A DNA stretch of 64,000 bases from NCBI GenBank assembly GCA_016748015.1, contig JAAOMT010000009.1, positions 1,174,954 through 1,238,953 on the forward strand, in the 5' to 3' direction. How positions within the stretch are numbered: position 1 is the stretch's first letter; each line of letters starts with the position of its first letter. The notes below the pieces were generated by a model. The model ran no database searches. It was not told the DNA's origin and saw nothing but the letters and a program-made list of their open reading frames with translations. The position numbers and the translations under genes are program-made. Of the stretch, positions 47,100-59,012 are shown piece by piece. This DNA comes from Geosiphon pyriformis (taxonomy: Eukaryota > Glomeromycota > Glomeromycetes > Archaeosporales > Geosiphonaceae).

Positions 47100-50000
47100 A
47101 CATAGAACCAAACTAAGTGGCTCAAACTAAACATAACTCACACACTTATTATATGTGACTAGCCATTTAGGCCAGACAAGACAACACTACATACTTATAC
47201 TAATATTTATGTTACAATCTAAAACAAAAAAAAGGCATGGCTTATAATGGCCAAAACTAATAGCAAAAGACTCAATAATACCAAGCATTTTGATCACTCC
47301 ATTTGACAGCATTGATGCTAAACTACATAACAAGCCTGATATCATACTGCCATCTCTAATCAAACTAGTTTTTTCTATCTTAATCTTAAATTTAGACCTT
47401 ACCAGCCAGACCTTAGAATAATGCAGCTCTATTAAATACCTCACAAAATCAACAACAGTAGAGATGGCTTCCTTCCTACTATCAAAAATTTTAATAGTCT
47501 CTATGCACTAATTTTTTAATACAAAACTCTTGCACATAATTGCATAAATTCTAGCATCTGACAAACAATGAAAAAGCACCTGTAAAACAGCAGAAAAAAA
47601 CAAACCACAAGCACCTGTTAAAGCAATTCAATGCATGGAGGCCTTAACTAAAATTTTTTTCTGAACACTAACACTTTGAACACAAATAAAAACATGATTT
47701 AACAATTCTATCTTATCATACAGCAAATACAGCATGCCAGGATATCCTCTATCATACAACTTTTTCCAAATGGTCACCAGTAATCACCTGTGCACAGCTT
47801 TTATCAAGTACATATGAAAGTTGAATAACTTCTAACTAGTAAAACCAGTGAGCATATGTGAGTCAAAATGCCAGACTTTTGCAGTAACATCCCAATTTAT
47901 ATTCTTGATCAATGTATTAAGAACCATATTATGGTCAAGACCAGCTTCCCAACAAACATAACAAACAGACCTAAAAATATTCTTAACAAAATGGTGGGTA
48001 TTGTTAGATACAACAGTGTTTTCAGCAACCAAAAAACGTTTTTACATTTTTACTGGCAAAAAAAATAGAGAGCCAATAGCCAAGCCTGTAGTAGCATCTA
48101 TTTTTATATTACTATAGATTTCAGAATAATCTTTAATCTTGACCTAACTTACCATGAGATCCTTATTCCTAATCAAATTAACAATATGTTTTCTCTTAAT
48201 CCAACATTGATTACAAAAATCTGGTACAGCAAATAACATCTCTAATATACATATATCAATAGCAGCTTGGCTATTAAGATGCAAAACCAAAGAGCAAAAA
48301 AATAGAACACACTCTAAAAACAAAGCAACAGCCTGCAATTCAGCCATAGTAAAAGATACCAGACTGCAAACACTAATCCCAATACTCATATTCAAAACTG
48401 GAAAATATACAACAGTACTACTAATAACACCAGTAGAGCCAGTATTCTTCAACAAACTATCTGTGTAAATCTTAAAAGAACCAGACCAAATTTCATGTAA
48501 ACTATCTTGCACTTTAACAAACTCTCTAAAATCTAAAATATTTAAGCTAACTGACCAAATAAACATGAGTAAATTAAGTAATAAAAAACTCTTACTATGT
48601 AAAAATTTTGACATAATCTTAAACCCATAAAGAACAAAACCTTTAGAATTTAATCTTTTTTACCAATAGAATGTTATCCAATCCATTACACTGCTTTTCC
48701 TATCAAAAAGCCTATTACTAAAAGCGACTCCAAAACACTTTAAAAAACAAACAGAACTAAGATACAAAGTCTTTCTAAAAATCAATAACATAGAAAAAAC
48801 ACCAGAACTATGAAAAGCATTAGACAAATTGTTTGTCAAAAATAACTCATTACTCAAAAAAATCTTAACTACACCAGCCAAAAAATTGTTTACAGAACTA
48901 ACAAGCAATTTAACAAAAAACTACAAAAGATTCAAAGAAGCTTATCTTAAAACCTGCAAATCCAAAAATTTATGATAAAATAAATAACCAAAAATGCCTA
49001 AAGCATTGAAAAATAAGACCACAACAGTCAGTTTACCTTCTAATTGCGCTTGTTTGAAAGATTTTAGACTATATAATAACAGATAATTTAAAGCTTCATT
49101 AGAGAAATTATGTAACAAACACACTTTATTCTTAAGATCTTTTTTGATTATAATATTTCACTTGTGACACATACTTGATAAGACAAAACTAAACTGGGTT
49201 TTGTAACTAACAATGGGCTGTAAAACAGCCAACACCAAATAAAAAAACTGCTTATTTATAATAGCCTTTCTGAGCACCACATTGACAAAAAACTAAACAT
49301 TAGAATAAGTCTTAGCCACACTTAGCTTGGACAATCTCTTGGTTGATAAAAAAATTCCCAGATATCTGTGCATTTTGTTTTTTTGGCAATCAAAATTGGC
49401 TGATCATTGATACTTAAAAAAGCAGCCTTAATACTTTAATTAATAAGAATAGCCACAGTTTTTTCAGTATTAATTGAAATATTATTGATTGAGAAAAATT
49501 TATTAACAATATTAAGAGCACACTGCAAAGAAGCCTAACAATTTCCAATTCAAATTGTATCATTCACAAATATGCCAGCTGTAAAGAAAAAAGACAAACC
49601 ACTACTATTCTTAATTCTGCCAGTTTTTGCCACAAATTTAGTATTAATCTAATATTCACATAAATGTTTATGTCTTTTAACTTTGCATAAGAGCAGATTA
49701 TAAAAGATTCTCTAAAAAAAGAGGAAAAAAACTTCACCTTAATCCAAACCATTATGCATTTTATAGCTTTCTAAGAGGCCAAAATCTATCATTATCCTAT
49801 TAATTTTATTATTATGTATGTTGCCAAAAAATTTGATAAACCTATTACATATCTTGATCTACTTTAATCTCCAAGTGATGCCGACCAACTGAATTGTATG
49901 TTTTATGCATATTCTGTAAGACTAACCAAAGTTCCCAATTCTTTTCCAGTGCATTTTCAACCACCAAACCAACTGCAAACACAGGAAATTAAGTAGATGT

Positions 50001-51830
50001 ATCTTTTAAAACAGAAAAGTTATCACCACAAAGGACACTAAACTTGCTGTATACAGATGAAATTCTGTTTAAAAGAATTTTGGAAAGAATTTTCTTGGCA
50101 GTTTTGATCAATGCAATAGATTAAGTGTTTATAAAAACTCCATCTCAATTATAAAGTTTAAAGATTATTGAGACCAAGCCTTTTTTTACAAGACAAAAAC
50201 ACCATTAATTGCTAAGCATGCATTTAACAGTCTTAAAAAGTATTCTATTATCTCATCACTATTATACTTCTATAATTTATTAAAAATATTAGACAAGCCA
50301 GCAGCTTTGCCATCAGACAGACCATTAACAACTAAAAACAACTCATTCATACTGATTGCATATATTATATCAAAAAAAGTATCATCTCTTATATAATTCA
50401 ATAGTACATATTGACAAGCCCAGAAATTAGACACTACTAAAGACATATTCTGCTTCCTTATCCAAGTTTTCATAATTTTATTAACACTGAGCTTTACTTT
50501 TTCTGGTTTTAAAACCAATTCATCATTTACTACTAAGTAATCCAAAACCACTTTGCAAAAAGACTGATTCAAAATACTTCTAATTATACTACTTTTATCA
50601 GAACAAAAATTTTTTATGTGTTTCTTGACTGTCTTTCTAATAGATGCCTTCTTAGTTAACTTCAACTCATACATCTTGGATCTTTTATATTCTTTCCTAA
50701 CCAGTGACAAATGTTTGAAAATATCTATTAATTTCTCACTATTTTAAACCATGTCCACTATTATAAGAGCTTTATCAGCACCCAAAGTTGACTATTTCCT
50801 TATAAGATAATCAAAACCAAAGATGTTACCCAAGCTCAACCTCTTAACAATTTTGGCAACTAACAATTCCAGTTTCAAAAACTTAAAAGACTGCTTATTT
50901 TTTAAACACTGAAAATTACTGAACCACTGTTTAGAAAATATCTTATCAGCCAAATTCATTATCACTTTCTCTAACAACAACTACATAGTATTCAAATTAT
51001 AATGAGCATTAGCATCCAGAAACTTATTTTTTATTCCCAAAAGCTTGGCAAAAAAGCAATCCCTAAAATGAATCTACTTGGCACTATTTACATTCTTGAA
51101 TTTAAACTTCCAACAATTCTTATTAGCTTAATTGTGCAAGCTATTTAAACAAACATCTAAGAATTTACTTAAGCCAACAGACATCATAACAGTTTTGTAA
51201 TCAGTGTCAAAGAAAGCAGACACAGAACCAATATTATGATTAACAACTATTAACAATAAGCTTTTACTTACAAAAAATATAATCTAAAACTTTTTTAATA
51301 TTTTTCAAGTTGCTCCAAATTGGAACTTTAATCAAAGAATGCTTATTGAATAAATTAACTAAACTTAGACCTAAACAAAACTTAAAACTTATACTCTTCT
51401 TAGATCTACTTTCATTGAAATTTTTACTCAAAACTACAAAAGTGCTGAAGTTAATAGTTTTTGCAATGAAAAAATTGACTTTCGAGATTTGTCCAAATCA
51501 AATATCAAAAGAAATGCCAGCATACAAACCAAGAACCATAATTAAAAGCTTGTTTTTAAACAAAAAATACACTAAAACAATCTGACCAAAAATTTCTTCT
51601 ACTTTAAAAATATGACAAGCCAAGAAACTGTTCATAATAACAGTAATATTAACATCAAGAAAACCAATATGCAAATCAGAAATAAAAATCCAAATTCTAT
51701 CAAACTTATTCTTAATCTATGGCCTAATAGTAGACCTTAATTTTGTTTTAGTAATAAAAGAAATCATATTATCCAAATTAATATGCCAATAAACTAAGTC
51801 ATTCTGTTTTGCAGAAACATTAATACCACA
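47100..51830 (-). pseudogene. LINE B ORF2
   Basis: Minus-strand frames give the endonuclease (51830-50990), a linker (KEYKRSKMYELKLTKKASIR at 50700), RT about 50150-48900 with FVNDTI, RNase H 48610-48140 with IYTDSLLKNTGSTG and AELQAVALFLECV, and the C-terminal region 47900-47187. All are broken by stops, most of which could come from Trp, Gln or Arg codons by one transition. Confidence 0.82.
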
Positions 51831-52009
51831 AACATTACACATAGTAAATTTCCAAACCAAACCACTTATTGAGATAAAGGGAGAGCTAACAAACCCAAAT
51901 TAGAGCACAAATAATCCAGTCTCTTCAAAACTAAACCAACCAATACTTTCAAAGCCACCATTTTTGACTCCAATTCACCCATCTTTGTGGTCAGAACCTT
52001 AAAATTATT

Positions 52010-53867
52010 TCAGCTGAAGTCAGCAACCACATTATTAACAACTGAGAAAAAAGAAATGAATGACAACAACACACTATTCAAAGCTATATTTGAACCAAAC
52101 AGAATACATAAAAAGCAGACAGCAAAGGCACCAATTTCATAAAGCTCAATTTCTTCACAATAATAGACACCTAATTCACTAAAAGCTCTAAAAAGCATTC
52201 CAAAGAAGCCAGACAATCAGCCAAATAAGAATTGTTAAGAGGAGTAAAAACCATTAAAAGAGGTTTTACATTTGAAAACAAACTAACACCAGAAGAAACT
52301 AATGAAACCACCCAAAAAAAAGAGTTACCAGCAATTTGGGCCCAAGTCCTACTACTAAAAAAACCAGATAAGCAATAGATGCCTGTCTTTTCTTATAAAT
52401 ATTGGCCAGACAAACCTAATCTTGAGAAGTTATTATCTATTTACCATAACCACTAGAATTTCTACTCACTGAATAATTATTTGAAATATAACCAAATTGT
52501 TTACACCACACACAGTAAGCCAAAAAAAGACCAGCCCAGTGTAAATTTACATCCTTAAAAACTAGAATAGAGCCAATAGCAGCCAATTTAGATGTTTTAT
52601 TATTAAAACAAACCACTATACACCTATTATAAACATATAAACTAGAATTATGACCAATGAAACAAGTTCTTCTATTATATAATTCTAACAAATCTAATAA
52701 ATTATAAGCAATAGTATCTATTAGCAAAGTATACAACAAAGTCTGGTGCTGATTTCTTGTTACTTATGATTTTTTGTCATTGATAACCAAAGTTATATGT
52801 ACTGAATTTTTTTCTATGAAAACTGATTATTTGGAAGCAACTAAGCTAGCCACATCTACTAATTCAAACTTGATTAAAGCTTTTTGCTAAAGCCTAATCA
52901 ATTGTATCTTGATTAAAATTATCTTACCAAATTTAGAAAACACTGATTGTTAATCTGGAAAAATCTATTGGGATCTTTTTGATGATCACTTCTTGATCTA
53001 ATTAGCTGTTTGGTTTTCTAACATTATTATTAACCAAGATTTTGGCAATAATAGTCAACTCTCTAGTCTTTTGCAAACTTGACTTTGAAGTAAAAGAGAA
53101 TTTGATTAGCTCAGGAAACTTTGAAGAAATGAATGCCCTCCTAAAACCATTCACATGATAAAAAATTTTTTTTAAAGCCAACAATTTATTACCAAAAAAC
53201 TTGCCAAGCACAGCCAATAAATCAATATCTAATACAAAGACTTCTTTGAGCCAAAATTTTTTATTTCCTTGTTTTGCAACTTATTTAATAGCAACTTTTT
53301 GAAACCAGCAAATTTGGGTGCTAAAAGCACCAATACAAATTTATTCCCATTCAAGTCATTAAAGAACAGCACTTTTGATAACTGTCTTAAAACATATGTT
53401 TTTGTTCACATTTTTCTCAGAATTGTGTCATTCATTATATTGTCAGTCTTAGAAGTATTGGAATCCATATAACTTATTTCCTTAGCAATGGTATTTTTTA
53501 TGTTCTTAATATTAGACACTTTACTAATACTCACTTTTTTGCTCTTAATTTTACTACTTCAAGATACTTTGTATTCTTTATTGTCAACTTGCAAACTATT
53601 AATAGATATAAGACCAGTTAACAAATTTACTATACCACTAACAACTTCAGGATTCTTAAGCTTCTTGTATAAAGAGTCATAAGAATAAGCACTCTTAATA
53701 TGTACTTTTTTTTTAGTGCTAAACCAAGTCTCCAACCCAGCCAAAATGAAATCAAAACCACCAACTGAAAAGCCTATCAGATCTATAATAACAGATAGGG
53801 GTTTATTAAAAAAAACAACTATAAAAACAAAGAGGAAAAAAGAGAAAAGAAAAGTGTATTTCTTCAA
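52010..53867 (-). pseudogene. LINE B ORF1
   Basis: Wording includes GFSVGGFDFILAGLETWFST (53780), KKIFYHVNGFRRAFISSKFP and SFTSKSSLQKTRELTIIAK (53170-53050), CFIGHNSSLYVYNRC, LNLHWAGLFLAYCVWCKQF-like text with a partial CCHC knuckle (52560-52490). Domain order follows LINE A ORF1. Dead. Confidence 0.8.
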
Positions 53868-53966
53868 TTACTCAATGTTCTTGCTGTGACCAGGAAATCA
53901 ATAAAAGAAAAAGTTTTTTGAATAATATATTTCTGTAGTATTATTAAAAATAATAGCAAAAAGTTT

Positions 53967-55856
53967 TTTTTTATTATTATTATTAAAATTTAACAAGTGA
54001 AGTCCAAACACCATCTAGTGCTATACATTATACAAATGATTTAAACTAGACGTGAATCATGCCTTTGCTACACGTGACCAGATACTCAGACTAATCAGAA
54101 CAACACTACGCACTTATATAAACAGAAGCCATGTCACCAACACCTGCATAAAACAAATAATGCTTACAATACCCAAAACTGATGCCAAGTGCATCAGCAA
54201 CACCCAACAACCTAATCATCCCAGCCAAAAGCTGCATAGAAAAACCAGAAACAGTGATAGAAATGGAACCATCACGTGGAATCAGCTTATTCTTCTCCAT
54301 AATGGCCTGGTGTTTCGCATAAACCAGCCAGATACTATCACAAAATGCAAAACAAAACTCACGTACAAAATTCACAACATTAACTACTGCCACCTTAGGA
54401 TCCTTGTAAATAGAAACAGACTCATGATACCAATCGCCAAAAACAAAGCCCTTACACAGAGCTGTACTAACAGTCACATCTGAAATGCAAGTCAACAACA
54501 ACTGTGATATGCATGAAGAAGAGTGAGACAAACCAGAATGCACCTCCCAGGCAGCTGCATAAGTGTTCAACAAACCAGCATAATTATCAGCGTCAGAAGA
54601 GTAAGAAAAGACATGGTTTGAGACTTTAACCTCACCACAGAACAAACAAACTACACTGAGATAACCCCTATCATATAGATGCTTTTGCACAGCAACAGGA
54701 AGGCAATGATGAAAGGCTTTCATAAAATATGTATGAAAGCCAGCTGTCCAAATACTAGTAAAACCAGTTGCCATGTGAGAATCCAGGTGTCACACCAAAG
54801 AAAACCTCAACCAGTCAATATCAGCATGCAAACAATCTGGAACCACCCAGAAACCAGAACCAACCTCTCAATGCGCACGATAGATTGACCTAAATATGTC
54901 ACAAACAAAATACCTCAAATTACCAGAAACCGTATCAACACCAGCCTTCAAAAACCTCTCACTGACCAAGTAGGGCAGATGCCAGGCAGAAAGGGCAGTA
55001 TTCTTTGCAAGTGCATCAGTCTGCTTGCTGCCTGAAACGCCCGAATGGCCCTTAACTTTAATCCAATTAACATCCAAATTTTTGTGATGAATGACATTGG
55101 CGATGTGACGATGCTTAATCCAACAACAATTTCTGAAATTAGGGCCAACTGATAAAAATTCCAACCTGCAAGCATCTAAAGCCGCTTGGCTGTCCAAGAA
55201 CAAGTCAACTGAATAAAAAGAAGGAACACATTCAAGAACTAAAACAATGGCCTGCAACTCTGCCAAAGTAGAAAAAACCAAACCAGAAACTCTCACACCC
55301 AAACCCGAATCAATGTCCTCAAAGAAAACTGCAGCACCAGCCAACATGTCAACAGTGCCCAAGTTACTTAGAAATCCATCTGTGTACACAAAGAGATAGG
55401 CGGCACCAACATTTAACAGATCATTACAAATAACACCAAAACCAAAAGACTGATGAATGTCAGAAGAGCCACAAACACTCTCATGAGGAGAACGACCAAA
55501 AGAAAAAGCAATACTACCAAGAAAACGAACAGAGAGATCAAACCAAAAGGGGACTGGGCCATAGGGGTCCAGTCTTTTCCAATGCTTGAAAGTCTTCCAA
55601 TCAAAAACAACACTATTATGGTCACAAAGCTGTTCTACAAAAGCAATACCATAATGCCTAAGGGTAAAGACACATTTGAAGAAAATTGCCTCACTGAGAA
55701 CTAGAGACATAGGAGTACCACTCCGAAAACAAAAAGCACTGGCCAGAGAGCCACTCAAAGATAAATCACACCCAGAAAAAATACAAACCACAACTGCCAA
55801 AAAGTTGTTTGAAAAACTGACTCTAACACAAACAGAAAACAACAAAAAGTGATAAG
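53967..55856 (-). mobile_element. LINE C, 5'-truncated copy with target duplication
   Basis: Flanked by GCAAAAAGTT at 53957-53966 and 55857-55866. It has a (TAA)-type 3' tail (53970-53985) and is cut off in the RT thumb region, the usual result of incomplete target-primed reverse transcription. It is the least decayed LINE here: two long frames (55856-54868 and 54774-54106) with only two TGA stops between them, both where Trp fits. Confidence 0.88.
54106..55856 (-). pseudogene. LINE C ORF2 C-terminus: RNase H and zinc-like region
   Basis: RNase H: VYTDGFLSNLGTVD (first Asp, 55400), STLAELQAIVLVLECV (Glu, 55280), LDSQAALDACR (Asp, 55190), WIKVKGHSGVSGSKQTDALA (fourth Asp, about 55030). The four acidic positions are intact. 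The C-terminal part has CLFCGEVKVSNHVFSYS, a CxxC-H motif with the last Cys changed, and conserved aromatic residues to the stop at 54106. TGA stops near 54870 and 54800 separate the parts. Confidence 0.85.
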
Positions 55857-55978
55857 GCAAAAAGTTATTAAAAAAAATTAGATTATAACTAATAAAATTT
55901 ATGATAAATTTGTGTAAATTTGTATAAAAAAAGAATAAATATAACTTTTTTTTTAACTTTTTTTTTAATTTTTTTGGC

Positions 55979-56203
55979 TGAAAATTTGGCTTAAAACAAC
56001 AATAAAAATTACTTAAGTTAATATTAAAAAAACACAGTTTTTGATGATATAAATACTATAATAAATCTGAGCTTTAAATGATACTAATACTGAAAATTCA
56101 GTTTTAAGACAATAATAAAAACCAATTTAAGCCAATATTAAAAAAACATAATTTTCAATAATATAAGCACTATAATAACTTTGAGTTTCAAATAATACTA
56201 ATA
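55979..56203. repeat. Tandem duplication, two units of about 112 bp
   Basis: Unit 1 (55979-56090) and unit 2 (56091-56203) both start TGAAAATT and share TTAATATTAAAAAAACA-like and ACTATAATAA blocks, with numerous transitions between them. It lies between LINE C and the hAT remnant. No coding content seen. Confidence 0.75.
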
Positions 56204-56249
56204 TACTATATAGTATGCTAATTTCATTATTGGCCATCAACTAACCCAA

Positions 56250-57000
56250 ATTTATATAAAAATATATGTATATACTTTTAATATAATTCTATAATCTTTT
56301 AATATTTTAAAAAATTTATTTACAATGTTTATTTTATTATGTTATCTACTTATTAATCTAAAATTAATTATTGTTTATTAAAAATTCCAATTGTTATTAA
56401 TATAATGAGTAGTAATAAAGACAAAAGCTTTATTATTAGGAGATATCTAAAAATCTGATATAATAAAAATTTTAAACTTAATAATACCTAAGTATACTTA
56501 TTATATTATAAGTATGAATAAAAAAAACATTTTATAATAAAAGTAATGTTTACTTTTAATTTTTGTTTACTCAAAACATAGAATTTTGTGACTTTATTCT
56601 TAATTGTATTAGCACAAACAGATTAAAAAATAGGATTCAAATATTAGAATATTTTAATTAATTTAGAGTCTTCTACTATAAAAAGTAATTGTTGACAATT
56701 GATAAGCCAAATAGTAATTATGTTATAAAGTTTTTTATTATTAATGTTAATAGTAGTTATTACAGAAAACTAGAGCAGTTTTTTAGTTAAATTGGCCAAA
56801 AATCATAAAAAAAAATAACAATCTTACCTATTGAAATATTTCTTTAATAGATTCACAATTTTTTTGGACATTTTACTTTTTTTTATAATATTTTTCTGTT
56901 GTAACATATACTGTTTAATAGAAAATCTTTAAATAGTACTATAAGGATTTAATAGTATTCATAATTCTACAAGAAAATGGTTTATGTACATATTTTAAAA
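56250..57000 (-). pseudogene. hAT transposase, N-terminal half (probable)
   Basis: Minus-strand wording TIWLINCQQLLFIVEDSKLI, KIF.YLNPIF, SVCANTIKNKV and FYVLSKQKLKV resembles the region of hAT transposases just after the BED zinc finger (a bipartite sequence ending in QPFSIVE followed by LNP and TI.N). A FSC sequence upstream (56970) may be what is left of the zinc finger. Orientation and order fit the C-terminal half at 46130-47047. Confidence 0.6.
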
Positions 57001-57606
57001 CCATATATTTAACTGTTTTTTTCTTTTGTTTACTCAAACTTATTAAAATAGTTTTATATTTTACTCTAAAAACTACATTTACCAAATATATTAATATTTA
57101 AACTATTTAAGTTATTAAATTTCATTATTTCAAATTTTAAATCTTTGATAATATTGGATAATATTAACAATAAATTTATTTTAGTAAATTGAAGAATAAA
57201 ATTATTATATATACATAGTTTTGTATACTTTTTTAACTAATTATAGTAATTAAACAAAATAATGATTAATAAACAAGTAGTACAAATTATATTTTTTTTT
57301 AATTTCAATTAAACTTGAACTAGTTTATGAACTTTAAACCAGACTTAAACTGAACTTAAACTTGTTAAAAAAATTTAATGCCAAATTTAAACTAAATCTA
57401 CTTTAAAAAATTGATTTGATTCAAGTTTGGTTTATAATTTAAACCAAGCTTAAACAACACTTAATTTTTGTTTAGTTTGGTTTAATTAGAAACCTAAATT
57501 AAATAAACAAAGCTTATAAACTTAATTAGAAAAGCAGTTTTTATAAACTTTTAAAAAGCAAACTCTATACAAAAAGGTTTTATATTGTTTTTAAATACTA
57601 ATTTTG
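57001..57606. other. AT-rich spacer with self-similar AAACTTGAACT / AAACCAGACTT stretches
   Basis: No coding remnant found. 57305-57500 has repeated AAACTT, AAACCAG and TTTGGTTTA words in both orientations, giving an irregular foldback. It ends where the right arm of the inverted duplication starts. Confidence 0.4.
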
Positions 57607-58784
57607 CATTCAAAAAACCATGTACAGACTGAAAATCAGTTTTAATATAAGTTAATTTGATCTTAAAAATTGCACCAAACACTAAAATAAAAGCTATTTA
57701 CTTAACAAATCTTTGATAACTAGTAATAGTTTCTTAAATATTATTAATAACAGCACTAAAAATTAACAAGAAAATAATTTAGTTTTTATTTGATTAATTC
57801 AGTTTTCAAAAACAGATAATTCAACAAAAAAAAGTTGCTTTGCTTTTATAATTAGTAAAAATTTGCCAAAAAACATTATATTAGGTAGCATAATCAATAA
57901 TTTATTTTGGTTTACCTTAGATAATAAGCCAAATAATACAACAAAAAATTTTTCTAAAATTTATTAAGAATCACAAATAGGTTTAATGTAACAATAATAA
58001 AAATAGACAACTATTGCTGTTTTTTTAAACTTTTGGTTTTTCTAATTATTTTAAAAAAAATAGTATTAAAAGAGCCAGTTAAAAATAAAAAAATGTTTTA
58101 ATGACTATTAAAAACAGTCTTTTACTATTATTATTTAAAAGAAAAACTTTTAAAATATTTTGTTTAGCAATTTTTATAACAAAAAAAACTTTTTTGATTA
58201 AAACTTTATTAAATATTTTAAAAAAATATTAAATACAGCTTTTTTACTCTTTGCTTTGATTATCATTATAAAATTAAGGAAACAAAAAAGTTTTATTGGT
58301 GTTTTTGGTAAAATTATTACTAATTTAAATAAAATATAGCTTAAATAATACTTAAAATAATATGTAAATTAATATTATTAAAAACTTATTTTTAAATAAA
58401 AAAACTTTTACTAAAATAATAATATTATAAAAATTTAATGCTTTTAATATCAAGTTTAATTTTTAAAAAACTACTGATTAAATAAATAAATAATTAAAAA
58501 TAATAATGCTTTTATAAATATAATATATACATAAAATAACTGTTTAAAATAGGTTTTTTATGTTAAATTTAATTTAATATGATCTTAATTGGCTTGAATA
58601 ATTAGTTATATTTATTTTAAAACAATTAATAGCTAATTATTATTAATTTTATTGATTATAAACTAATAACATAATATAAAATTTGCATTAAAAACAAAAT
58701 TACATAATTATTAAATATAGACTTTTAAAAAATAATTTAGTATAAAATTTTTTTATTGATTGATTAGAATTATTAATAATCTAT

Positions 58785-59012
58785 TTAACATTTAATTTTT
58801 ACTCTAAAAAAATGATTAAAAGTTTTGTTATAATAATACAATGTTTTAAAATAATAATAATGTCTCAAAAATTTTAAAGTCAAGTTTAATACAATCTTTT
58901 TTTTTAAGCTTTTTACTTTATTAGTATTTAAGAATCTTGCCAACTTATTATTAATTAAACAGAACAATATTTTTGTAAATGCTAATATTTTAAAATTCTC
59001 TATAGTGCCCAA
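58785..59012 (-). pseudogene. Fragment of the unrecognised protein, right-arm copy
   Basis: Minus-strand frame with IENFKILAFTKILFCLINNK and SLKKKIVLNLTLKFLRHYYY, the counterpart of 10840-11109. The text is the same protein after many substitutions. Function unknown. Confidence 0.4.

Larger units (their letters stand above)
47048..53890 (-). mobile_element. LINE B, nearly full-length, old
   Basis: Minus-strand LINE with 3' tail of (TAA) repeats at 47051-47076, ORF2 about 51830-47100 and ORF1 about 53867-52010. It is homologous to LINE A over its whole length, but of a different subfamily in ORF1. Catalytic residues are altered (RT FVDD to FVND near 49570). Heavy decay implies greater age than LINEs A and C. 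Confidence 0.85.
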
